DNA of 64,000 nt. It comes from Nocardia bovistercoris (lineage in GTDB: Bacteria > Actinomycetota > Actinomycetes > Mycobacteriales > Mycobacteriaceae). The notes under the pieces are model-generated. The model worked only from the letters and a program-made list of their open reading frames with translations, ran no database searches and had not been told where the DNA came from. Below, piece by piece: positions 18,168 to 27,137 of this stretch (position 1 is its first letter; the number at the start of each line of letters is the position of its first letter). Where the stretch lies: the NCBI RefSeq assembly GCF_015674855.1, contig NZ_JADMLG010000004.1, positions 372,001-436,000 on the forward strand. The letters run 5' to 3'. The position numbers and the translations under genes are program-made.

Positions 18168-19090
18168 GCCGCGGGCTCGTAGGTGAGTGCCTTCGACCAC
18201 GTCGGGTCCTTGCGCAGCAACGCTTTCGGCATCCGCGCGGTGATCTTCACCAGCGTGTCGGCCAACAGGTGATAGGGGTGTCCTCGGTCGATCACCCAGC
18301 CGCCGTGGGTCTTCACGATCTGGTACATGGGCAGCCTGCGGGCGAATTCGCTGCGCTCACCGACATTGCCGTAACGCCGCAGCGCGCTGTAGAGCTTCTC
18401 CTCGTCGACGCCCATCGCCACGATGTTGTCGCGCATCTTGTTCAACAGCGGCACATAGCTGAGCACGCCGATCAGGAAGGTCGGCTTGACCCACCCGCCG
18501 ACCAGTTCGATCAGCAATTTGCGCATCTCCGCGTGACCGAGCACATCCATCACCGCGAAATCCACGGCCAGATGCCGGGATTCGTCGGCGTTGATGCGCT
18601 TGAACACCTCCTGGCAGACCGGGTCCTCGATCTCGTCCATGATGAATTTCACGAGCGCGCCGTCCAAGGCCACCTCGAGCATGGGGATCACGGTGCCGAG
18701 GAACGACAGCGACATGTCGTCGGAGTATTTGTCCAGGAAGTCGATGACGAGTTTCACGTTGATATTCGGCTGCGGGATCTCGTCGCCGTCGAGCATGCCC
18801 CAGCGCCGCATCAACGCCAGTTCGGCGTTCGCGTGCTTCTGTTCCTCGGCGTGGAAATACCGGTAGATCTCGCGCAGCGTCTCGGTCGGAGCCTTCTTCG
18901 CCATGGCCGCGAATCCCCGCGCGCCGACATTCTCGATCCACATGAGATCGGCCATGAACGGCGCGAGTTTGGCGTGCAGTTCGGGGGAGATGGTCTCCGC
19001 GCCCGGCGCGTCCCAGTCGATATCGGCCAGCGCCCACTGCCGATCCTTGATCTTGCGGAGCATGTCCTCGAAGTCCATGGCGATGGCCAT
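18164..19090 (-). CDS. Ferritin-like diiron protein
   Basis: A 308-residue helical protein. Two E-X2-H pairs, in AEEQKHA (Glu83/His86) and DESRH (Glu170/His173), with a carboxylate in MLEVALDG between them, fit a four-helix-bundle carboxylate-bridged diiron site, as found in ferritin-like oxygenases and desaturases. A hydrophobic stretch, WVKPTFLIGVLSYVPLL, might touch the membrane. Between an SDR and a monooxygenase it probably oxidises a lipid or steroid-like substrate, but the reaction is not known. It begins one base after the SDR stop and overlaps the monooxygenase start by four bases. Confidence 0.75.
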   Translation of the reverse strand: MAIAMDFEDMLRKIKDRQWALADIDWDAPGAETISPELHAKLAPFMADLMWIENVGARGFAAMAKKAPTETLREIYRYFHAEEQKHANAELALMRRWGMLDGDEIPQPNINVKLVIDFLDKYSDDMSLSFLGTVIPMLEVALDGALVKFIMDEIEDPVCQEVFKRINADESRHLAVDFAVMDVLGHAEMRKLLIELVGGWVKPTFLIGVLSYVPLLNKMRDNIVAMGVDEEKLYSALRRYGNVGERSEFARRLPMYQIVKTHGGWVIDRGHPYHLLADTLVKITARMPKALLRKDPTWSKALTYEPAA

Positions 19091-19091
19091 G

Positions 19092-19985
19092 TCAGACTCC
19101 CGTCTTGTCGGTGACCGAGCGGTCGTTCGTGGTGGAATCCTCCTGCGGCAGCAGCCGATCCAGGAGGCCGAGGGCGAAGGTGTACTGGGCGGGGAACCAG
19201 CGCTTGAGCCGCCAGATCACGTGCGCGTCCAGTTGCGGCAGGACGTAGAGTCTGCCGCGGTCGTGCGCGTCGAGGGTGGTGCGGGCGACCTGTTCGGGGG
19301 TGAAACCGGTCCAGCGCATGAGGAATTCGGCCAGTTGCCGCGATCCGGCGGTGATGCGACCGTCGCCGACCACCTCGGTCTTGACGAAGGTCGGGCACAG
19401 CACGGTCACCGCGACATCGGTGCCTGCGAGTTCCGCGGCCATGGTCTCCGACAGCGAGACCACCGCGGCCTTCGAGGTGTTGTAGACCGCCATCGACGGC
19501 GCGGCCGCGAATCCGGCGGCGGAGGCGACATTGATGATGCCGCCGCGTCCGGCCGCGCGCAGTTGCGGGGCGAAGATCTCGCAGCCGTGCACCACACCCC
19601 ACAGGTTGACGCCGAGCGCCCACTCCCAGTCCGCGAAGCCGATATCGCCGACGTGTTTGCCGCCGATGCCGACGCCCGCGTTGTTCACGAGCAGGGTGAC
19701 CGGGCCGTCGAAGGTGGTCTCGGCGACATGGGCGAGCAGTTCCACGTCCTCGCGCCGTGAGACGTCGCAGCGGAAGGCGTGCGCGGCGCCGGGGTGGTCG
19801 CGCTCGATGAGCGCGACGGTCTGCTCGGCGCGCGCCTGATCGATGTCGGCGCAGATCACCGTGCCGCCGCGGGCCGCGAGTTGGATCGCGAAGGCGCGGC
19901 CGATACCGCTGCCCGCGCCGGTCACCACCGCGCGCGCGTTGTGGGTGCGGCGGGCCCTGGGCAGTAGTGCGTCGAGTCCGAACAT
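19092..19985 (-). CDS. Classical short-chain dehydrogenase/reductase
   Basis: A 297-residue SDR. The cofactor loop TGAGSGIG is at residues 22-29, Asp in CADIDQ suggests NAD(H) preference, NNAG is at 101-104, and the catalytic Ser155, Tyr168 and Lys172 are present (YNTSK). The C-terminal 60 residues are longer than usual and end in an amphipathic region (RLKRWFPAQYTFALGLLDRL), a pattern of lipid-acting SDRs such as mycobacterial SadH. It lies one base after the hydrolase stop and one base before the diiron gene, so the operon is tightly coupled. Confidence 0.85.
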   Translation of the reverse strand: MFGLDALLPRARRTHNARAVVTGAGSGIGRAFAIQLAARGGTVICADIDQARAEQTVALIERDHPGAAHAFRCDVSRREDVELLAHVAETTFDGPVTLLVNNAGVGIGGKHVGDIGFADWEWALGVNLWGVVHGCEIFAPQLRAAGRGGIINVASAAGFAAAPSMAVYNTSKAAVVSLSETMAAELAGTDVAVTVLCPTFVKTEVVGDGRITAGSRQLAEFLMRWTGFTPEQVARTTLDAHDRGRLYVLPQLDAHVIWRLKRWFPAQYTFALGLLDRLLPQEDSTTNDRSVTDKTGV

Positions 19986-19986
19986 C

Positions 19987-20961
19987 TCAGCTCACCTTCT
20001 CTGTCGCCGGGCGCGCGGCGATGGCCGTGCGCAGGAAGTCCGCGGCGCGTTCGAGTGCCGGATCGGCCTCCGGCGACAGCAGCGGCAGCGCCTGGAAGAC
20101 GTGTACTTGACCGGGCCAGATCTCCAGTTCGCAGGCGCCGCCCGCGGCCCTGACCATGGCGGTGAGCGCGCGGGCGTCGGCGGTCAGCATTTCCGCGCCG
20201 CCCGCTTGGACGAGGATCGGCGGCAGGTCGATGCCGTCCGGGACGCGCAGCCGCAGCCGCGGCGTGTCCGCGGGCAGGCCTCGGGTGTATTCGCGCGGCA
20301 TGCGTGCCGCGGCGCGCGCGGAGATCAGCGGATCGCGGCGGCGGCGTTCCCGTTCGGCGGCGAGCGCGAAGGTGAGGTCGAGCAGCGGAGAGAACATGGC
20401 GACCGCCGCGGGCTGCGGTCGTCCGGCGCGGCCGTTCTCGATCAGTAGGTCGAGGGCGAGATGTCCACCCGCCGAATCACATCCGACGACGATGTCGCGC
20501 GCGTCGACGCCCCGGTCGAGCAGCCACCGGTATCCGGCTTCGACGTCGTCGGCCGCGGCGGGGAAGCGGTGTTCGGGCGCGAGCCGATAGTCGGTGAGGA
20601 AGACCGGAAGTCCGGTGTGTTTCGACAGCCGCGCCGCCAGCGCGCGATGGGTGCGCGCCGAGCAGAGCACGTACGCGCTGCCGTGGATGTAGTAGACGAC
20701 GCGCGGCCCGAATTCCACGCCGCGCGCCCGCACCCATTCCCCGCGCACCGCACCGGACCGGACCGCGGTGACCGAGGTGCCCGACGGCACCGGTCCGCCC
20801 GCCGCCATGAGCGCGGCGATGAGGGTGCGTGCGAACCACACGCCCGGCGGATTGAGCGGAACCGCGCAGTTCAGCGGCCGCAGCAGGTACTCGGCTGCGG
20901 TGGCGGTGAGGACGGCCCGCGGTGAGGGGCCGCCGACCGTGGTCTTCGTTGACCGTGTCAT
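19987..20961 (-). CDS. Alpha/beta hydrolase, hormone-sensitive-lipase family
   Basis: A 324-residue esterase/lipase. HGSAY stands in for the oxyanion HGGG box, DYRLAPEHRFPAA is the family's signature, GCDSAGGHLAL holds the nucleophile Ser (about 163), and GQVHVFQ near the C terminus supplies the His. Lip-type esterases head similar mycobacterial clusters. I chose the ATG at 20961 because the longer frame would start inside a perfect inverted repeat just upstream. First gene of the operon hydrolase-SDR-diiron protein-monooxygenase. Confidence 0.8.
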   Translation of the reverse strand: MTRSTKTTVGGPSPRAVLTATAAEYLLRPLNCAVPLNPPGVWFARTLIAALMAAGGPVPSGTSVTAVRSGAVRGEWVRARGVEFGPRVVYYIHGSAYVLCSARTHRALAARLSKHTGLPVFLTDYRLAPEHRFPAAADDVEAGYRWLLDRGVDARDIVVGCDSAGGHLALDLLIENGRAGRPQPAAVAMFSPLLDLTFALAAERERRRRDPLISARAAARMPREYTRGLPADTPRLRLRVPDGIDLPPILVQAGGAEMLTADARALTAMVRAAGGACELEIWPGQVHVFQALPLLSPEADPALERAADFLRTAIAARPATEKVS

Positions 20962-20977
20962 GAGCCAAGGATCATTT

Positions 20978-21009
20978 ATCAATGTGCCAGTTGTCAATGG
21001 CACATTGAT
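20978..21009. promoter_or_regulatory. Perfect 12-bp inverted repeat, probable operator
   Basis: ATCAATGTGCCA (20978-20989) and TGGCACATTGAT (20998-21009) are exact reverse complements separated by GTTGTCAA. The site lies 17 bases upstream of the hydrolase start and just after the methyltransferase stop. On the minus strand TTGACA occurs in the centre, so a regulator bound here would cover the -35 region. The arm length and AT-rich ends in a GC-rich window argue for a dimeric regulator (TetR-like, or the nearby MerR protein). Confidence 0.75.
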
Positions 21010-21020
21010 GGAAGGGGTGT

Positions 21021-21785
21021 TCAGGCGCGACGCAATACGATCAACGGGGTGAGGTAGTGCTCGGTCACCACGCCGCCCAGAGCGCGCACCGCCGACGCGG
21101 CCTCATCGACCTCGGCAGGCCGCCAGTCGCTGAAGGTGGTGAACAGGTCGCGGATCCGGTCGGTTCCCAGGTCGATCGACCAGCGGAAGTGCTCGATGTG
21201 GGTCGCTTCGAAGTGACCGGAGTCGGTGAGCCGATCCACCCACATGTCGGTGTCGAGTTCGCCCGGTCCCGGCCGGTTGTCGCGTTCACCCCGGCGCGCG
21301 ACGATCCGCTCGACCTGCTCCCTGAACGGGGTAACCGGCACGTTCGGATCACCGAAGGCATTGCGCCACACCGCGAAACAGCCGTCGGATACCAGGGCGC
21401 GATGCAGTTCGGGCAGTACGGTGTCCAGATCGAACCAGTGCACCGAGGTCGCGGCGACGGCCAGATCGAATGTCGACGTCGGTAGCCGGACATTCTCGGC
21501 GGTGTCGAGGAGCAGGGTCGCTCGCGGGTGTCGCGCGCGGAGGCGATCGGCGAGCTCACGGCCCGGTTCGACGGCGGTCACCGCCGCGCCCGCCGCCAGC
21601 ATGGGGCCGGTGGCCAGTCCGGTGCCCGCGCCCAATTCGATCACGCGCACTCCGGGACGCAGCAGGTCGAGTTCCCGCAGGCGCGCCCACAGTGCTCGCG
21701 GATACGGTGGTCGGCCTCGGTCGTAGATCTCTGCGTGCGCGTCGAAGTGACGTGGGCCGAGCGATGTGTTCGGTGTATCCGACAT
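21021..21785 (-). CDS. Class I SAM-dependent methyltransferase
   Basis: A 254-residue methyltransferase of the Methyltransf_11/25 type. VIELGAGTGLATGPML is the SAM-binding loop, AVEPGRELADRLR contains the acidic residue that holds the ribose, and LAVAATSVHWFDLD is the post-II motif typical of small-molecule methyltransferases. Substrate unknown. It precedes the redox operon on the same strand but a 59-base gap with an operator separates it, so it need not be in the same transcript. Confidence 0.85.
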   Translation of the reverse strand: MSDTPNTSLGPRHFDAHAEIYDRGRPPYPRALWARLRELDLLRPGVRVIELGAGTGLATGPMLAAGAAVTAVEPGRELADRLRARHPRATLLLDTAENVRLPTSTFDLAVAATSVHWFDLDTVLPELHRALVSDGCFAVWRNAFGDPNVPVTPFREQVERIVARRGERDNRPGPGELDTDMWVDRLTDSGHFEATHIEHFRWSIDLGTDRIRDLFTTFSDWRPAEVDEAASAVRALGGVVTEHYLTPLIVLRRA

Positions 21786-22011
21786 TATCTGTCCCGCGGT
21801 GTCCTTCGAAGGCTCGGCGTGGTCGATGAATCAGGCGGGGCTGCCTGCTGTCGGCAGCAGCGCCCACCCGAACCCGGCGCTATGCGATTTCGCCGGTGCG
21901 GAAACCTCTTTCGACCAAGCGTCGCCCGTTCTGTCGGCCGGGTGCCACAGTGATCGAGAGCTCCGCGTTACAGCCGGGTTGACAACCGGCAGGCCCCGCC
22001 GACGCGGCCGG

Positions 22012-22962
22012 TCAGTACCCTCGGGCGGGATCGATCGGGGCGAGCAGTTCCTCGCCCGCGACGAAGCGGCGCACGTTCTCCGCCACGTGGTCGGCGAAGG
22101 CGGCGAGCCGCAGTTGCGGAGGGTTCGAATCGTGCGGGGTGACAATGGCATTCGGCAGCGACCAGAGCGGGTGGCGGTCCGGGAGCGGTTCGGGGTCGGT
22201 GACGTCGAGTCCCGCGCCGCCGATGGCGCCGCGTCGCAGGGCCTCCACCAGGGCGTCGGTGTCGATGAGCGGTCCGCGTGCGACATTGATCACCCAGGAC
22301 GACGGCTTCAACCGGGACAGCGCGTCGGCCCCGATCAGGTGGTGGGTCGCGGCCGTCGCGGGTGCGGCGACCACGACGTGATCGGTGCGGGACCACACCT
22401 TGCCCAGTTGGTCGGCGGACACGGTTTCGACGGTGTCCGGAATGCCGTGGCCCGTCACCGGGCGCCCGGAGCGGTTCACCGCGATCACGTGCGCGCCGAG
22501 CGGTGTCAGCATCGGAATGAGCGCGCGGCCGATACCGCCCGCGCCGACGATCGTCACCGTCTTGCCGCGCAGCGAACCGACGTGCGGGAAGAAATCCTGC
22601 TGCCGCCACCGGTCCGCGCGCAGATGCTCCGGCAGATACCGCACCCCGGCCAACAGCAGCGTGAGCGCGTGCTCGGCCACACTCGCCGCGAAAGCGCCTG
22701 CGGCGGAAGTGAATCGGATATGGGGGAAGCGCTCGACGACGCCTGCGGCGAACCAGTCCTCGACACCGGCCGCCGGCAACTGTACCCACTCCACGGACGC
22801 GGGCAACTCCGCCGGGAAATCGTTCGGCCCGCCGACCCAGATCAGCCCCTTGGCCTCCTCGCGCGCGCCGACCACGGCGCCGCCCTCGACCACGGCCTTC
22901 TCCAACAGCACGGTATTGGCCCCGTCCGGCCCGATCGCCACAGGTACGACTGGATCGCTCAT
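22012..22962 (-). CDS. D-isomer-specific 2-hydroxyacid dehydrogenase
   Basis: A 316-residue NAD-dependent dehydrogenase. VTIVGAGGIGRALIPML is the Rossmann loop, NVARGPLIDTDAL holds the substrate-binding Arg, GLDVTDPEPLP the Glu region and TPHDSNP the catalytic His. The usual TPH-S/I-A end of the family is slightly altered (DSNP). GAGGAGG eight bases upstream supports the ATG at 22960-22962. It probably interconverts a 2-keto acid and a D-2-hydroxy acid; the substrate is not evident. Confidence 0.85.
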   Translation of the reverse strand: MSDPVVPVAIGPDGANTVLLEKAVVEGGAVVGAREEAKGLIWVGGPNDFPAELPASVEWVQLPAAGVEDWFAAGVVERFPHIRFTSAAGAFAASVAEHALTLLLAGVRYLPEHLRADRWRQQDFFPHVGSLRGKTVTIVGAGGIGRALIPMLTPLGAHVIAVNRSGRPVTGHGIPDTVETVSADQLGKVWSRTDHVVVAAPATAATHHLIGADALSRLKPSSWVINVARGPLIDTDALVEALRRGAIGGAGLDVTDPEPLPDRHPLWSLPNAIVTPHDSNPPQLRLAAFADHVAENVRRFVAGEELLAPIDPARGY

Positions 22963-23468
22963 CGCGCGGACCTCCTCGCCGAACACCGACCGAAGCCGAC
23001 CGGGCGCACACCCGACGACTCGAACGGGCCGATACCCGTCACGGGCGAACTTACACCGCGCGCCGTACGCCATTCCGGCGCGAGGTCCGGCACCGGGCGC
23101 TCCACCTCGCCTTCGCCTTTCACCGCGCCTCCATCACGTATGCGGCAATGGTCGCCGCCGAGCACGATAAGTCCAGCTCATAGGCTGTTTATGTGTCATA
23201 TGAGCGGCCACGTGAGCGATGCGTCACAGGCGGCACTCGGAGGTGGAATCACGGGGATCGATATTCGCCCTCCACACCCGATCGCACCAGGTGAGGCATC
23301 TCGGATCGCACGATCGGCCATCGGCGCGGTTGCCCAGAGATCGCGAACTGCCCGGCCGCGAGACCGTCGCCTCGGTCGGCGCATCCGATCGACGGCGCCG
23401 CGCCCGCGATCCTGTCGAAGCACTGCTTGCGCGCGATCGCCTCCCCGCGAGGGTGGTCGGGGAGGTGC
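22963..23468. other. Intergenic region, nothing recognised
   Basis: About 506 bases between the start of the hydroxyacid dehydrogenase and the stop of the LigD-type polymerase. Several short open frames exist on both strands, but their Arg/Ser-rich products and codon use do not look coding. I see no repeat, RNA or clear terminator. Confidence 0.4.
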
Positions 23469-24425
23469 TCACTCGTCGTCGGGCGGGTCCTCGAGGCGTT
23501 CCCGGTCGGCGAGTTCGATCAGGGGAGTGATGTCGAAGACCGCGTCATCGATGCCCGCGTGCAGATCGCCGAGTTCGCGGTAGCGGGCGGGGACGGTGGC
23601 GATGGTGAAATCGCGCGGATCGATATCCGGGATCTCGTCCCAGCGCACCGGGGTGGACACCGTCGCGGCGGGGACTCCGCGCACCGAGTAGGCGGCGGCG
23701 ATGGTGTGGTCCCTCGCGTTCTGGTTGTAGTCGACGAACAGGAGTTTCGGATCGCGGTCCTTGCGCCACCACGTCGTGGTCACGTCATCCGGTGCGCGGC
23801 GTTCCACTTCGTGCGCGAAAGCCAGTGCGGCTCTTCGCACCTCGGCGAACCCGTGATCCGGCGCGATACGCACGTAGACGTGCAGCCCCTTGCCGCCCGA
23901 GGTCTTCGGCCAGCCCACCGCCCCGAATTCGTCCAGCACCTCGTGCACGACACCGGCCACCCGCCGCACCCGCGACCACGGACAGTCGGGCATCGGATCC
24001 AGATCGATACGCCATTCGTCGGGGCGCTCGGTATCGGCGCGCCGAGAATTCCACGGATGGAATTCCACCGTCGACATCTGCACCGCCCAAATAACATCCG
24101 CCAATTCACCGACGCACAATTCGTCGGCATGCCGCCCGTAGCGCGGAAAGAACACGCGCACCGTTGGCACCCAGTCGGGCGCCCCCGCGGGCAACCGCTT
24201 CTGATGCACCTTGTCCCCGGCCAACCCCTTCGGAAACCGATGCAACATGCAGGGCCGATCCCGCAACGCGTTGACGATCCCGTCCCCGACATTCAGGTAG
24301 TACTCGACCAGGTCGAGTTTCGTCGCACCCGACTCGGGAAAATAGACCCGATCCGGATTGGAGATCCGCACCCGACGCTCCCCGACATCCAATTCCACCG
24401 CGGGCGTCCCGGACTTGCCTGCCAC
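23469..24425 (-). CDS. Stand-alone LigD-type DNA repair polymerase domain
   Basis: A 318-residue archaeo-eukaryotic primase-fold polymerase, like the N-terminal domain of LigD. The metal-binding DLDP motif (Asp141, Asp143) follows DEWRI, SGGKGLHVYV (about 176-185) contacts nucleotide, and HPWNSR is a family signature. There are no ligase or nuclease domains, as in mycobacterial PolD proteins. LigD polymerases prefer ribonucleotides and fill gaps in end joining. I chose the GTG at 24423-24425 because the frame further upstream overlaps the helicase gene antiphase. The neighbouring helicase on the same strand suggests a joint repair role. Confidence 0.8.
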   Translation of the reverse strand: MAGKSGTPAVELDVGERRVRISNPDRVYFPESGATKLDLVEYYLNVGDGIVNALRDRPCMLHRFPKGLAGDKVHQKRLPAGAPDWVPTVRVFFPRYGRHADELCVGELADVIWAVQMSTVEFHPWNSRRADTERPDEWRIDLDPMPDCPWSRVRRVAGVVHEVLDEFGAVGWPKTSGGKGLHVYVRIAPDHGFAEVRRAALAFAHEVERRAPDDVTTTWWRKDRDPKLLFVDYNQNARDHTIAAAYSVRGVPAATVSTPVRWDEIPDIDPRDFTIATVPARYRELGDLHAGIDDAVFDITPLIELADRERLEDPPDDE

Positions 24426-24472
24426 CCGACCGACCCTATCCCTTTCCCGGCCGCCCCACCCGCCGGACACGA

Positions 24473-26599
24473 TCAGGTCACCGAGGCGAGGGCGAAGGGG
24501 AGGATGGGGGGTGCGCCCGCGGTGCGGAGGGTGTGGGTGGCGACGGTGAAGGTCCAACCGGTGTCGGTGAGGGAGTCCACCAGGAGGATGGGGCCGGTGG
24601 CGGGGGAGAGGTCGGGGATTTCCCAGCTGTCGTGCAGGGCCGCGACGCGGTGCGCGGAGTTGGCGGCCGAGACCGGCGGGCGGTCGGGGCGGCGGGGGAG
24701 GGTGCCGAGGTCGGTGAGGCGGCCCACTTCGGCGAGGCGGGCGGCGAGGGTGGCGGTGAGGACCGGGTGGGTGGGGGATTCCAGGGCGAGGACGGCCGAC
24801 GGGCGCTGCGCCCAGTTCCACTCGCGCAACACCGCGACGCAGGCGTCGAAAACCCGGTCGGGGATGGGGTCGTCGGGGGCGTCGAGGAGGGCGCGCAGGC
24901 GTTGGCCCCAGCCGAGATCGGTGAGTCGGCCGAGGGCCCGGCCGGTTTCCGGGCCACGGGTGATCTTGCCGGACAGCGGGATTCCGAGAGTGCCGAGTCC
25001 GGTGGGCCACTGTTTGCGCGGGGCCAGGTCGAGGCCGGGACGGTCGAGTCGGGCGCGGGTGGCGGCGAGCGAGGCGGCGTCGACGCCCGCGTCGGGGCGC
25101 ACGCCCGTGCAGTTGTCGCAGCGGCCGCAGCCGGGGGCTTCGGTGTCGGGCAGGCCGGGGTCGTCGAGTTGGCGGCGCAGGAAATTCATGCGGCAGTCGG
25201 CGGTGCCCTGGTAGTCGAGCATGGCCTGCTGTTCGGCTTCGCGCGCCGCCGACAAGCGCTCGTAGCGTTCGCCGTCGTAGACCCATTGCTGACCGGTGGT
25301 GATCCACCCGCCGCGCACCCGGTGCACCGCACCGTCGACGTCGAGCACCTTCAACACCATCTCCAGGCGGGAGCGGTTCAACTCGACGCGCGGCTCGAGC
25401 GCCGCGGTGGACAGGGGGCGATCGAAGTCGAGCGCGTCGAGGACGGTGCGCACGATATGTTCGCGCGGGAAGGCGACGGAGGCGAAATAGCTCCAGATCC
25501 GGGTGTCCTCGGGGCCGGGCAGCAGGATCACCTCGGCGCGATCGGTGCCGCGTCCGGCGCGCCCGACCTGCTGGTAGTAGGAGATCGGCGAGGACGGCGC
25601 ACCGACGTGCACCACGAAACCCAGGTCGGGTTTGTCGAACCCCATGCCGAGCGCCGAGGTGGCGACCAGTGCCTTCACCTCGTTGGCGAGCAGCGCCACC
25701 TCGAGCGACTCGCGTTCGGTCGGGTCGGTCTGGCCGGTGTAGGCGGCGACGTGGTGGCCGCATTCGTTGAGCACGTCGGCCAGATCGTGGGCGGCGGCCA
25801 CGGTGAGGGTGTAGATGATCCCGGAACCGCGCAGGTCGGAGAGATGATCGCGCAACCAGGCGGTGCGTTCGACGGCGTCGTCGAAGCGCAGCACCGACAG
25901 GTGCAGCGATTCCCGGTCGAGGGTGCCGCGCAGCACGAGGGTGTCGGTGCCGATCTGGCCCGCGATATCGGTGACCACCCGGTCGTTGGCGGTCGCGGTG
26001 GTGGCAAGCACCGGCACGTCGGCGCCGAGGTCGGCGATCAGCGTGCGGATGCGCCGGTAGTCGGGGCGGAAATCGTGGCCCCAGTCCGAGACGCAGTGCG
26101 CCTCGTCGATCACCACGAGTCCGGCGTCGGCGGCCAGCCGTGGCAGCACCTGATCGCGGAAATCGGGATTGTTCAGCCGTTCCGGACTGACCAGCAGCAC
26201 ATCCACCGCACCCGCGGCCACCCGCCGGTGGATCTCGTCCCATTCGGTGACATTGCCGGAGTTGATGGTGGCCGCGACGACGCCCGCGCGGTCGGCCGCG
26301 GCCACCTGATTGCGCATCAGCGCCAACAGCGGAGACACGATGACGGTGGGACCGCGCCCCGCCCCGCGCAGCAGTTTCGCGGCGATGAAATACACCGCCG
26401 ACTTGCCCCACCCGGTGCGCTGCACCACCAGCGCCCGTCGCCGCGACACCACGAGCGCCTCGATGGCGACCCACTGGTCCTCGCGCAGCCGCGCCGATGG
26501 ACCCGCCAGCTCACGCAGCAGGTGTTCCGCCCGTTCCCGCAGGTCGGGCGCGGCGGTATCGATCACGGAGGTCTCACTCGCCGAAGTCATGGCCCCCAT
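24473..26599 (-). CDS. RecQ-like DNA helicase with phosphoribosyltransferase-like C terminus
   Basis: A 708-residue SF2 helicase. Motif I is QRTGWGKSAVYF (about 60-71), motif II VVIDEAHCVSDWGHDFRPDY, motif III ATTATANDR and motif VI QQVGRAGRG. The RecQ zinc site is CRMNF...CGRCDNC. The last 60 residues contain GPILLVDSLTDTGWTFTVAT, a PRPP-loop pattern of type I phosphoribosyltransferases; whether it binds PRPP is unknown. There is no HRDC domain. RecQ helicases unwind forked or bubbled DNA 3' to 5'. The downstream gene is a LigD-type polymerase. The first or second ATG (26599 or 26590) may be used. Confidence 0.85.
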   Translation of the reverse strand: MGAMTSASETSVIDTAAPDLRERAEHLLRELAGPSARLREDQWVAIEALVVSRRRALVVQRTGWGKSAVYFIAAKLLRGAGRGPTVIVSPLLALMRNQVAAADRAGVVAATINSGNVTEWDEIHRRVAAGAVDVLLVSPERLNNPDFRDQVLPRLAADAGLVVIDEAHCVSDWGHDFRPDYRRIRTLIADLGADVPVLATTATANDRVVTDIAGQIGTDTLVLRGTLDRESLHLSVLRFDDAVERTAWLRDHLSDLRGSGIIYTLTVAAAHDLADVLNECGHHVAAYTGQTDPTERESLEVALLANEVKALVATSALGMGFDKPDLGFVVHVGAPSSPISYYQQVGRAGRGTDRAEVILLPGPEDTRIWSYFASVAFPREHIVRTVLDALDFDRPLSTAALEPRVELNRSRLEMVLKVLDVDGAVHRVRGGWITTGQQWVYDGERYERLSAAREAEQQAMLDYQGTADCRMNFLRRQLDDPGLPDTEAPGCGRCDNCTGVRPDAGVDAASLAATRARLDRPGLDLAPRKQWPTGLGTLGIPLSGKITRGPETGRALGRLTDLGWGQRLRALLDAPDDPIPDRVFDACVAVLREWNWAQRPSAVLALESPTHPVLTATLAARLAEVGRLTDLGTLPRRPDRPPVSAANSAHRVAALHDSWEIPDLSPATGPILLVDSLTDTGWTFTVATHTLRTAGAPPILPFALASVT

Positions 26600-26813
26600 G
26601 GTGCCCTACCCCACCGACAAAGTCGTGGGGGCGAATTCTCGGTCGCCATCGGGTAGCGGTCTCGATGGCGCACGTTTCGGGGCGGCTGTGGCACCGGCCG
26701 AACTTCGGGCAAAATCGGTCGAATTTCGCGGCGGATTCGAGGCGCCCGCCTCGAACCGACCGACATCCGCCGAAACTACGGCGACTGCGACATCGCGAAC
26801 GGGTCGGGCGAGC

Positions 26814-27137
26814 TCACAGATCGAGGCTCGAGGACCGCGAGGTCAGTTGGGACAGTGCCGAACTCGACGATCCGTCCTGCGTCTCCATACCGGTGGCCGT
26901 GGTCGCGAGCGACTCCGACAGTCCCGCGACACTTTGCTGCAACTGGGTGCGGCGTCCTTCCAGATAGGTGGTGAACCGGCCGAAGGCGGTCGCGGCGGGA
27001 TCCTTCCATGCCGGTCCGCACTCGGCGATGACTCGATCGGTGTCCCGCAACGCCGTCCCTGACTCCTCGAACACGATGTCGAGGCGACCGGCGGCCGTGC
27101 GCAACTGCTGTGGATCGACGGAAACAGACTCTGCCAC
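26814..27137 (-). CDS. WXG100-like ESX substrate
   Basis: A 107-residue helical protein. LRTAAGRLDIVFEESGTALR and then CGPAWKDPAATAFGRF form two helices around a W-X-D turn that replaces W-X-G, and GRRTQLQQSVAGLSESLATT continues helix 2, as in type VII secreted hairpin proteins. The GTG at 27135-27137 with a G-rich sequence upstream is the likely start; a longer frame has no support. It is divergent from the DUF1023 hydrolase gene, with 133 bases between them, and could form a heterodimer with that protein's N-terminal domain. Confidence 0.7.
   Translation of the reverse strand: MAESVSVDPQQLRTAAGRLDIVFEESGTALRDTDRVIAECGPAWKDPAATAFGRFTTYLEGRRTQLQQSVAGLSESLATTATGMETQDGSSSSALSQLTSRSSSLDL

Noticed and set aside
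24426..26474. N-terminal extension of the LigD-type polymerase frame across the helicase gene
   Set aside because: The extra 680 codons are in another frame of the helicase gene and give an Arg-rich product. The GTG at 24425 gives a normal LigD-Pol length.
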